Assembly (NCBI GenBank): GCA_020746995.1
Contig: JAGPXD010000002.1
Span: forward strand, 7,254,001 to 7,318,000
From: Plectosphaerella cucumerina
Taxonomy: Eukaryota > Ascomycota > Sordariomycetes > Glomerellales > Plectosphaerellaceae
Length of the DNA stretch: 64,000 nt
Reading direction: 5' to 3'
Shown here: positions 1 to 8,557 of the stretch, in pieces
How positions within the stretch are numbered: the stretch's first letter is position 1
How the letters are laid out: each line of letters begins with the position of its first letter
Program-made: the position numbers and the translations under genes
Notes under the pieces: generated by a model
The model's input: only the letters and a program-made list of their open reading frames with translations
Database searches by the model: none
What the model was told of the DNA's origin: nothing

Positions 1-376
1 GGGCTTCGCCATTGAACCCAGTCGAAGAATGGTGGCTCAAAGATGCCCTCGAAGCACGGGTCGGGGTCGGCTTCGATGAGGCCGTCGACTTGATGGAAGG
101 TCATGCCGAGATGGTGTTCAAATTTGGAGGCAAGGGGACCTAGCGGGAGGGAAGAAAGAGAGGTCAAGTTAGCTAATATGATGCGGGTGATCTGAGGTCT
201 CGAGTGCTGTGACTGAACGTACCGAGCTGCCATTCGAGGATCTAGAGGAAGGCAGGAGAAGGTGCGTCGCCCATCAGCGCTCGTCGGCCACGGCAACAGC
301 TCGATGGACTTTGGGAGCCACTCACCTCGGCAGAAGCCTGTTGACCATGCAGACACAGAACCCTGAGATCGGCCAT
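1..376 (-). CDS. FSH1-family serine hydrolase, 5' part (cut by window edge)
   Basis: The N-terminal 70 or so residues of a serine hydrolase of the FSH1 family (alpha/beta hydrolases related to yeast FSH1-3 and fungal LovG-type thioesterases). Exons are 326-376, 223-241 and 1-139 (continuing leftward); introns are 242-325 (84 nt) and 140-222 (83 nt), both GT-AG and phase-consistent. The start MADLRVLCLHG shows the family's first beta strand and oxyanion-hole turn (LCLHG). The next segment, EILEWQLGPL, corresponds to the family's helix after the HG turn. Exon 3 reads through a typical fungal FSH1 stretch ending at DWVQW. The catalytic GxSxG, Asp and His lie outside the window, so activity cannot be judged. 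The middle exon is only 19 nt. The family call rests on the N-terminus only. Confidence 0.72.
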
Positions 377-977
377 GGCTGGTAGGGCAGTTTCGTTCTT
401 TTGGGTGATGGGAAATCAAACGGCCGGATGAGAGTGGGCGGGTGTTGATGGAAGTCGTTGGTGTTTTGGGAAAAGTGCGGGTCGGCCGCGACGCACCCAC
501 AGAACTTGGAGCAGGCAGTAGCTTACCTAGTACCTACGCCCCCAAAACCAGACCCTTCTGCGCTGCAAAAGATTATCAGAATAAAAAGCTTGTACAATTC
601 AGAAGAGACTGCCTCGCAGGGACAAGCTTCCATTTGAATTCATCGACCAAGCAGCATTGAGCAGTTGGTTCGGCATGGCTCGCTGTTCTGAAGGCTAGCA
701 GTTCATTCTCCCTCCTCTTCACCACAGTTCGCAGGCCCAGGACTGCTAGTTCTTGAGATTTCAGGTAACAGTCATCTCTTTTGTAACTTCTCACGTATCA
801 AACATTTGTAATGCCGTCAGGTTGATTAACTCAACCCCATCGAGAACTCGACACAGCAAGGTCACCGTTGAATTCATCGCAATACTTTCAGACAAACGAT
901 TTTATCACACTCATCATCCATTGGCTATCTCATACTCGTACACCTATGCCAACATCGGTGACTTCAAGTCCCATCTC
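377..977. other. Intergenic, about 600 bp
   Basis: Spacer between the FSH1-family start and the 3' end of the next minus-strand gene. It holds the FSH1 promoter side and the downstream gene's 3' UTR. Open frames here are short and lack splice support; no repeat or RNA gene was recognised. Confidence 0.5.
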
Positions 978-2723
978 TCAGTCCATCGTCTCCTCCATCT
1001 CCGTGGCCTCCGTCTCCATGGCCTCCGCCTCCTCAGCCTCCGTCTCTTCTGCCTCCGTCGACACAGTGTCTGTGCAAAGAATCTTGGCCAGGTCTGGATG
1101 ATCTTCCATGAACTTGGTAGTGAGCTCCAGAAGACGCTCCCGCGAGCAGTCTTGTCCCTGTCTCTGAAGGGACATGACGATGGCCTCCACCACGAAGCCC
1201 AAAAGAGTGGTCAAGACAATGTCCCGTGGGGTCTTCCGAATGTTGATCACCCCAAGGGTGACATCATCCCCAAGCTGGATCCTGTCATCTTTGCTCATAC
1301 GTCGTCCTCTTTTGGCGTCGTCAAAAACGACCAGGGCCAACACGTTAGCATCGAACGCGATCCCGTGCTTGTTGTCACAAAGGATGGCGTATGCGGCAAG
1401 TTGAGTGATGATCCTTTGGGTGCCCGTATTGAAGCTGCTTCGGGCACCGTACTCTTGCGCCAGAATGTTTGCGAGCTCGTTCCGTGATCTCGTGACAGGT
1501 CCTTGGGGGGGCGCCGTCCTAGTTGGGCGCCTGCCGTAGCCTGCCTTGAGGCCGACCTCGTCAAGACGTCCGAAGGCCTTGTGCTCAGTACACATGGAAG
1601 ACGTGAACGTTTCGAAGCTCTCTTGGTCGTCAACATCGTCCTCGGCATCGACTTGAAACACAGGCTTTCGCTTCGTGGTCTGGGGCGGATTGGTGTCCGA
1701 GAGGCCCTCAAAGCCGATCTGGCCGTCGGGACGACCAGCCCACTTGAGAGGGGAGCTGATGATGCCGGCTTCAGATGAAGCCCCTTTCTTGCTGAGCTTT
1801 GAGGCCCTGATATCGCTGTTCCTTGACGCCACCATGTTGGTGAAGTGTGTGAGCTCATCGTCGTTGGCGAACGTCATCGGGACGTTCCTCTCTGGGCGGC
1901 TGCTGAGCTTGCCATGAAGCGTTTTGGAGAAGATGCGGTCCAGCTCCTTCCCGTCCGAATCGGCGTCGGACTTGGCGATCATAGCCACGGCCTTCTCCAC
2001 AACGTCGCCAAGATGGCGGTCAAAGAATTTGACGACGGACTCCTCGTTGGTGGCGCGTGCCAGAGGGTTAACTCCGGCGAGAGGGGTGGTGATGTCACCC
2101 TGGCATCGGTCTCCGGCCATGACACCGAATCTCGTGAAATACTGGTTGACAGCTTCCCAATCTTTCATGCCGAGGTCCTTGCAAATGTCCTTGATTTCTT
2201 TGGGTAGGTGTCGGGTTGTGGCACGTGTGGGGATCTGGATTGCATCGGACATCCAAGAGGTTGCTGGGCGGGCCGTCTGGAGCTTCAGAACTCCAGGGAA
2301 GATCGGGAACCGTATATTTCGGCGCGACAAGCCCTCGTGGAGGGTCTCGGGTCTCTGAGCCCGAACCATTCTTCGAGTTGACGTTAGCATCTACAGCTCA
2401 ATGGGCTGAGGAGATGGGTGGGCACTTACTTTGCTGAAGATGTGGTACCAGGAATATGGGTGATGGTCGGTGAGAAGGGAGTTTCGAGGGAAAGGGTCTT
2501 CTGAGAGGATGATGGGAAGGAATCCCAAGAAGAGGGTGTCCACGAAAGAATCGGAGTTCAGTACAAATCGACAAAGAGGGTTGACCTTGATGTGGAGACC
2601 TGAGCAGCAGAGTAGGTAGCCTTTGGCGAGAGAAGATGGGCTGTGGGGAGTTTTGACCGAGGAAATATTCTGCAAGTGAATATCCACGGATTCGGAGGAG
2701 GAAAAGTCAGGTGCTGCAGTCAT
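978..2723 (-). CDS. Orphan hypothetical protein, 556 aa
   Basis: Two exons, 2430-2723 and 978-2354, joined by a 75-nt intron (2355-2429) with donor GTAAGT, a TGCTAAC branch site and acceptor CTCAG. Both exons are in phase 0, giving 556 residues. The nearer AG after the branch site would put exon 2 out of frame, which is why this acceptor is preferred. No catalytic motif is recognised. Exon 1 ends in HHPYSWYHIFSK and exon 2 resumes near RRNIRFPIFPGVLK, so the joined segment looks like one compact fold rich in aromatic and proline residues. The C-terminus (about the last 35 residues) is a Glu/Ala/Met/Thr low-complexity acidic tail of ETEA/METE-type repeats. There is no signal peptide and no clear membrane helix. 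Function unknown; probably lineage-restricted. Confidence 0.68.
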
Positions 2724-3664
2724 GAATAATTCACTTCTGTAAAGGAGCTAGCCGGTGAGTGAATGTCCCGGACTCATGCCTGCAACCAGTGTTCCTGCCT
2801 ACTGGCTTGGTTTTTAAACTGCCACGTCAGAATGGCCAAGACATACAGTCTGGTACGGATGGCTGCCGATGCTGAGCTTCCTAGCCCCCGGCCGACGGGA
2901 GGTGCAAACCGGACAGAGACATTGGCAGCATCCCATCGCAGCCTTCTTGCCCCACCTGTCTGCCCGAGTGCAAACGAAAGACTGACTATCAACTGGCTTT
3001 TGAAAATTGATTCACTGCCTGTCCGGGCTGGAATACGGATGTGTCTTGTCTTCCCGACTGCTCGCTTCTGAGACGGGATGTAAGCTTGCAGCTCACCGCC
3101 TTGGCTGCTGAGTTGGCGCACGACTATCAGCTCCTGAGGTGACAATCGATCAACACGGAACAGAGACATGGCACCCGAGAATACATTTTGTGTCCGTTTC
3201 CTGAGGGAGGGGGAGGGCTTAAGGACGGGTTTGCTGCCATCATGTTGACGAGCATCACGACGCGACGAGGTACTCATTAGAGTGACTACACGATGTGCCG
3301 GACGAGTTGTGAGCGACTGCAAAGAGTGCATGGCTGATTTATCAGATGGTTCGCTAAGCTGTTGGCCAGCCTGTAATTATTGGTTCATGGCGTCATGCCA
3401 TGCTGGTGGAGGGCATGCTGAGAATTCTGCAGGCGGCCGACACAGTGCGAGATAAGGGGCATGGGACCTGGATACTGGTGATGTCCACTGACCGGGGCTG
3501 ACCCGACGGGACGGGACGGGAGGCGACCTGGAAGGCGGGGCCACCATGCCGGTGCAGTCACAGTGGTAGGCTCCCGTCAAGGGTCCACTCGGACCGGGCA
3601 GTCCCACATGGTGTATCAGTGAAGAGCACCACACTGCAATGCTGAGTACCGGGTCGTCCAGTGG

Positions 3665-3848
3665 AGCTATCAAACGGCCTCGCATCCTCAATCAAGTGAA
3701 TGGTGTGATGGGGGTGCCAAAACATCCAGTAGAATCATCAAGCAGCCTCACATGCTTGATCCAAGTGAATAGAGTGACGGTTGTGCTAACTAACTACATG
3801 TAGTCTGGCCGAGGTATCAAACGGCCTCTTCAAGTGAATGGATGACCG
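3665..3848. repeat. Three diverged copies of a short element
   Basis: Copies at about 3665-3710, 3733-3780 and 3812-3848. Each carries a block like ATCAAACGGCCTC, followed after 0-15 nt by TCAAGTGAAT and then a GTGAYG/ATGACC-like tail. Copy 2 is more diverged (ATCAAGCAGCCTC, CCAAGTGAAT). Spacing is roughly 70-80 bp. The sequence codes for nothing obvious. Confidence 0.6.
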
Positions 3849-4228
3849 GATGGATTTCTTCCCATCAGACTCTCTTTTCTCTCGATTTGAGACACCTATC
3901 GGCAAATCTTGTGGCAAGTTTCCCTCCCCCCCGAAGTGGCGGTGTCCATCGAAGCAAACATCCGTCTGCGGCAAAGCCCAAGCTCTCCGGGCCAGTCCAG
4001 GTCCCCCGCACCACCTCTACGTGTAGAGCTCATCAGACCATTCCGTCGGGCCAACAGCACCCCAGTCCACGGTCCAGGCAGCAGCTGTCTTTCTGAAGCT
4101 GCAATCATCCGTGTACTCTGCCTGACAGCGAAGCTGGCGCGGCCTGATCGGCGGCCCTTGACAACTGGTGGACTCTCAAATTTGGAAGGCTGCCTGTGGG
4201 TTGCCGTCCGGCGCGGTCGGACCAATCT

Positions 4229-4312
4229 AGAAGCCACCTCAGCTCAGCAGGCTTGCAAAGGCGACAAACAGAAGCCACCTCAGCTCAACAGGCTTGCAAA
4301 GGCGAAACAAAC
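4229..4312. repeat. Tandem duplication, 41/43-nt unit
   Basis: Unit 1 (4229-4269) and unit 2 (4270-4312) both read AGAAGCCACCTCAGCTCA and so on, differing by one substitution and a 2-nt insertion. A partial third unit (AGAAGCC) follows at 4313. The duplication lies about 0.9 kb upstream of the kinase-like gene. Confidence 0.85.
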
Positions 4313-5188
4313 AGAAGCCCTGCCATAGGATTTGTTTGGTGTCGCCCGCCACCACAAAGCCGGCAAAGAGACAGCCCCCTCACAAATTCTACCTCCAGAT
4401 CCAGCAAGCTCTCTCTTTCCTCATCCTCCCTTTTCACTTCTCTCACCATCCTCCTCCAGCGCTGGCATTTGCCCACCCCCTTTTCCTACCCGACCCAGCC
4501 TCCTACAACTCATACACATCGCCCACCTTCTCAATCACATTCGACTTGTCTCGGCTCCTGACAACGTCTGCCATCAAGTTGGTGACCATTCCGACACCCG
4601 CACTCTTCTTGGGTGTTCGATCGTCTTGATCGCACCGCCAGTTCATCATTCCTGACCTTTGGCGCCCAACATCACTTGAGCTCTCCGACAAACAACTGCC
4701 ATCGCCAACGCCCTCTCGCTCTCGCTCACTGTCGCTCTCATCCTTGCCCTCTCTCCAAGGACATTCTTGGCCACCAGCACTGCAGACAAGACAGCGAGGC
4801 GGCTGCCACATCGCTGGTCTCCCAGTCCGTATTGCTTCGTCACTGGGAGCTTCTGTCCCGACGCACGATTGTCCCGTGCTCTATTTGCTGGGACATCTTG
4901 CCACCAGCACCGCATACCCAGTATTCACTTCAGCCGCTCAATCCACCTGCTCGAGCATTGACCCCCCCACGGCTCATCACACACACCTTGCCTGAGCACA
5001 CCTCCAGATTCGCTCAACTACATCGCCTACGCGACTGGCATCTCTCGACTGCATCCCTCAACTACACGCCTTGATTGATTCCCTGACTCGAGCTCATCAC
5101 TTTCACGAGCACACCGCCTCATCACATCATCGACCAGAGCACATCTCCTGCTCAACCTCCCGTCTACCCGAGCAACACGCCTGCCAAC

Positions 5189-6970
5189 ATGGCTTCCTCG
5201 TCGTCTGCTTCTCGCTCAGAGGCCAACGTTCCCTGTGAGGGGTATCTGTACGGCCCCGGCAAAGATCTCAAGATCCAGTTTTTAAGGCCCTTCCAGCCTT
5301 TTGGCGATTCCTGGTACGAGACCTTTTTCGACACGGATGAGACTTACGGCAAGGTCGAAGACATATCGAACATGTCTACCGAAGACTACATCTTCACCAA
5401 GAGATCCCGCGTCCGAGAGCAGGCCCCTGCCTTGGCCCGGACCCCCGAGCATGCCGCAGACTACTTGGGCTTCACCACGGAGAAGGCGGCCCTACGCATT
5501 ATCGGAGGCCTGTCCATGAGCACAGGTCTCGGTGCTCAGGTCCTTCTCTGCAATGTCTTGACAGCGCCCGCGGATCTCTGGAAAGCCATGGGCTTTTCCG
5601 ATCGGGACTTCCCCCAAAGGCTTGTGGCCAAGGTGTTCGACCCCCTCTACTTCCCGAAGATGGATTCATGGTCCAGGCACAACGATGTGGTCTCCATGGC
5701 CGACAAGGCTTTCGCACACGAGGCTGCCGCTTACATGGAGCTCCACCACTTCAGGAAGGTGAAGCCCATCATCGACGAGCTCGTGCCCAAGTTCTACGGC
5801 ACCTTCTCGGTCAGGCTCGCTGACCACGACAAGAGCAGACGTCGCAACGTTCGCATGGTGCTCATGGAGTACATCCCCGGTGAGACCATTTTCGACATGT
5901 CGGTTGCCGAGTCCAACGCCCAAGGCGTCATGGTCTTGAACCCACCAGCGGATGTCAGCGCCGAGCTGGCTCTTGAAGCCTTCGAGAGGGTCCTCCGGGG
6001 AATCTCAGCCATGGAGCATGTCGGCGTGTTCCACCAGGACATCAAGCCGTTCAACGTCATCGTCTCGCTGCAGCAGGCCAACAAGGGCACGAAGAAGACG
6101 GAAACTCGCCTGCGACGCGTGGTCATGGTCGACTTCGACGTGTCTCGAGTCTCGCGCTACACCAAGGAAAAGGAACACTTCCTGCAAGGTCTGGACAAGC
6201 CTCTGCACCCCACGGCCAGATTCTTCTTGGGTGCCCTCCACAGCTTCGCCGGCTGGTATCCCGCCGAATGGTTGACCGAATGCCACAAACGGGAAGACGA
6301 ACTCGCGGCTGATGAGGGATACGTCGAAGAGGGCGAGCACGGCATCGACACTGACAAAAGGCTGCTCAAGTGGGAGGAGTGGGCCTGCAAGACCATGGCA
6401 GCAAAGGACTTCACGATGGCCCGCGAAGCCGAAGACCTCGCCTACAAGCACAGAATTGAACGAGAGGCTGCCGAAGCTAGGGAGGCTGCCAAGGCTGCCG
6501 AAGCCAAAGAGAAGAGAGCTGCCTGGGCCGAGAGCCTTGCCGCCCACTGGCAGGCCAAGACCGAAGACGCTGCCCAGGCAGCTGGGAGGACCACTCATGC
6601 CCAGATGGCTCAATTCGAGACGGATGCTCGGCCCGCGACGGCTGCCGAGCTTGAGAAGGCCATTGCGACCCAAGCTCCTCGCTCTCTCAAACGGCGCCCC
6701 GAATCCCTCGACCTCACCGGAACAAAAGGAGATGAACAGAATCCCATGCAACCGAGCACCCCCACCGCAACCAGCTTCAGCCAGACGAACACCGCAGACC
6801 CGGATGTGCAGCAGGAGTCACCTTCAAAGAGGCAGAAGACGGCGGATCTGCGTGCTACCACGGCGTCCATGACCCCTGTCGCCAACGTGTTCGGCCAGAT
6901 GGGCTTCGATACCCCCACGAACAAGGCGACCCAGGAGCCCGACAGTCCTTCACAGGCAGATGGACGATGA
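5189..6970 (+). CDS. Kinase-like protein with atypical catalytic motifs, 593 aa
   Basis: Intronless ORF of a fungal protein-kinase-fold family. An N-terminal family-specific region (about 1-130) precedes a lysine strand, LVAKVFDP, with K148. The catalytic loop is HQDIKPFNV: H282, Q in place of the usual Arg, D284 and K286 kept. The metal-binding motif is DFD (315-317) instead of DFG. A nucleotide-binding protein with weak or no kinase activity is therefore plausible, but the key Lys and both Asp are present, so activity cannot be excluded. After the fold comes an Ala/Glu/Lys-rich, probably coiled-coil stretch (about 410-480). The Ser/Thr/Pro tail carries basic clusters (SLKRRP, PSKRQK) that could be nuclear import signals. 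The start has a good context (ACATGG) after the pyrimidine-rich leader. A shorter paralogue lies about 15 kb downstream at 21691-22968. Confidence 0.75.
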   Translation: MASSSSASRSEANVPCEGYLYGPGKDLKIQFLRPFQPFGDSWYETFFDTDETYGKVEDISNMSTEDYIFTKRSRVREQAPALARTPEHAADYLGFTTEKAALRIIGGLSMSTGLGAQVLLCNVLTAPADLWKAMGFSDRDFPQRLVAKVFDPLYFPKMDSWSRHNDVVSMADKAFAHEAAAYMELHHFRKVKPIIDELVPKFYGTFSVRLADHDKSRRRNVRMVLMEYIPGETIFDMSVAESNAQGVMVLNPPADVSAELALEAFERVLRGISAMEHVGVFHQDIKPFNVIVSLQQANKGTKKTETRLRRVVMVDFDVSRVSRYTKEKEHFLQGLDKPLHPTARFFLGALHSFAGWYPAEWLTECHKREDELAADEGYVEEGEHGIDTDKRLLKWEEWACKTMAAKDFTMAREAEDLAYKHRIEREAAEAREAAKAAEAKEKRAAWAESLAAHWQAKTEDAAQAAGRTTHAQMAQFETDARPATAAELEKAIATQAPRSLKRRPESLDLTGTKGDEQNPMQPSTPTATSFSQTNTADPDVQQESPSKRQKTADLRATTASMTPVANVFGQMGFDTPTNKATQEPDSPSQADGR

Positions 6971-7472
6971 TCTTGGCCCAGGTTGACCGTGTCACGTTGA
7001 TACGTTTGACTCGGTGTGAGCATCATGGAGCATCGGAAATGTTGGGTTTCCTTGGTTTTGGGAACTGGAGTTTGTCGATGGGAAGTTGTGTCTGCGTTGC
7101 CTTGGGTGTGATGGTTTAGTTGGAGACACCTAGGCAGTAAATTGCATCTTGATCGCAGCACTTTCACCGCGTCGTTGACTTTTCGTGATGTCACCCTTGG
7201 CTTCTCCAAACGCCGTCTTGTGATGGCTTCATCGCTTCAGGGTATAGGCACGGAATGTCGCCTTTCAATTGTGCTGGCGCTCAGTGGTATGCGGCGATGT
7301 CAAAAACTCGCCCTCAGATGACTGCGTCGCTAGGACAACAGGGATTCTGACAACTGAGTTCTTGGATGCAATCTCGGTGGTGGAACGGAAGACCTGGGAA
7401 GTACGAGCTTACAAACATCAAGGAAAGCGCGGGGAGAGAGAGGAAACGTATTGTGCATGGTATGGTCTGGTA
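6971..7472. other. Intergenic, convergent 3' ends
   Basis: About 500 bp between the 3' ends of the kinase-like gene (+) and ALB1 (-). It should hold both 3' UTRs; nothing else is seen. Confidence 0.5.
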
Positions 7473-8103
7473 TCATAGAATCTCATCATGGTCATCAATC
7501 TGTGCCGCAGGAGCATCAACCACCCCCGGCACAGCAGCGGCAACAACAGCAGGCACGCTCGTGCCAGTGGTGGCGTCCATGTCCTCATCCGACTCCCATC
7601 CCCTCGCTCTGGCCGTGGCCTCGTCCTCGCTGCTCTCCTCGACAGCCTCCTCCTCGGTGGGGAACTTCTGGCGCAGCTGCGCGGCCTTCTTGTTGACGTC
7701 CTCCCAGTTCTTGCTGCGCTCCTGGATGGAGCGTGACTGGCCCCTGCTCTTCTCGCGCCGCGTGCTGGTCCTGTCCATGATGGCCTCGGCGCGGTCAGCA
7801 CCCTTTTCTTGGCGCCTGCGTGCCCTGCTCGAGAGGACCGACTTGCGCCCCTGCTTGCCCTTCTTGGTGATTCCGGCACCGTGGTGCGCCTGCAGGACGG
7901 CTGGACGGTAGTTGTCGGACTCTGTCGGAGGCTTGACGTTCTTCAGAGACTTGTCCGTGTCGATGTCGATCTCGGTCGCCCGCCTCGCTGCTCTCGAGCG
8001 TTTGGACAACTCTGTGGTCATGGGTCAGATACGGTGCGTGAAAGAAGCGTTGAGAAGGGACGCGCATACCTTTGCCCTTGTTTCCAGCGCCGGGTTTCGC
8101 CAT
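7473..8103 (-). CDS. alb1: Alb1-type ribosome biogenesis protein
   Basis: A small, highly basic nuclear/nucleolar protein of the Alb1 family. In yeast Alb1 works with Arx1 on the pre-60S particle, in late large-subunit maturation and export. Exons are 8070-8103 and 7473-8011; the 58-nt intron (8012-8069, GTATGC...CACAG) is in phase 1, giving 190 aa. Splicing restores the family start, MAKPGAGNKGK joined to ELSKRSRAARRAT, followed by the conserved DKSLKNVKPP and the HHGAGITKKGKQGRK core. A second ATG just upstream of the acceptor would give a 182-aa form lacking this N-terminus and is rejected. The C-terminal half is acidic and disordered. The start is 455 bp from the divergently transcribed ubiquitin protease, so the two probably share a promoter region. 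Confidence 0.86.
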
Positions 8104-8557
8104 TTTTGCGAAGTTTCGGGGGGCACTGTGGTGATGTGGGATCGTCGGCGGTGTCGAGGTCGCCCACGACCAGACGTCGATAGCGGGGAGAACTTGGGAA
8201 AATTCCTTATCGATCTCGGGGCTCTTATCTTATCGGCAGGTCGGGAATTTTAGCTCCAGATCAGGGCCCCATTTCTTGGCGACAGTTGGTGGGGATGGCG
8301 CACTGGCCATGACGCTAGCGCCACCATGCTTCCAGACGAAGGAAGTTGAACGGCGGCACATGCTCGACATCCTTGTCCTCCAACAGACCCTACCTTCTCA
8401 AAGAACTCAACGCTCCCTCGCATCGCATCCACAACACGCTTGCTCCCCAGCTATGGGCCGATAATCCCCTCCCCGAAAAATCCAAGAAGACTCTCCTCTT
8501 GCATCCCGAAGCGCGCCCGCTCTCGAGTCCACCGTCGAGGCCGACGACGAACCGGCA
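8104..8557. promoter_or_regulatory. Divergent promoter region, ALB1 / ubiquitin protease
   Basis: 454 bp between two head-to-head start codons. There is no clear TATA box, as is usual for housekeeping genes in filamentous fungi. The element itself is inferred from layout only. Confidence 0.45.

Larger units (their letters stand above)
2724..5188. other. Intergenic, 2.5 kb, with small repeats and a pyrimidine-rich leader
   Basis: No supportable gene. It contains a diverged three-copy element (about 3665-3848), a 41/43-nt tandem duplication (4229-4312) and, from about 4380 to 5188, a strikingly C/T/A-rich, G-poor stretch that likely forms the promoter and long 5' UTR of the kinase-like gene starting at 5189. 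Several open frames exist only because stop codons are rare in this composition. Confidence 0.5.

Noticed and set aside
2774..3331. 185-codon minus-strand frame in the spacer before the kinase-like gene
   Set aside because: No motif, no plausible splice context and an amino-acid composition unlike the real genes around it.
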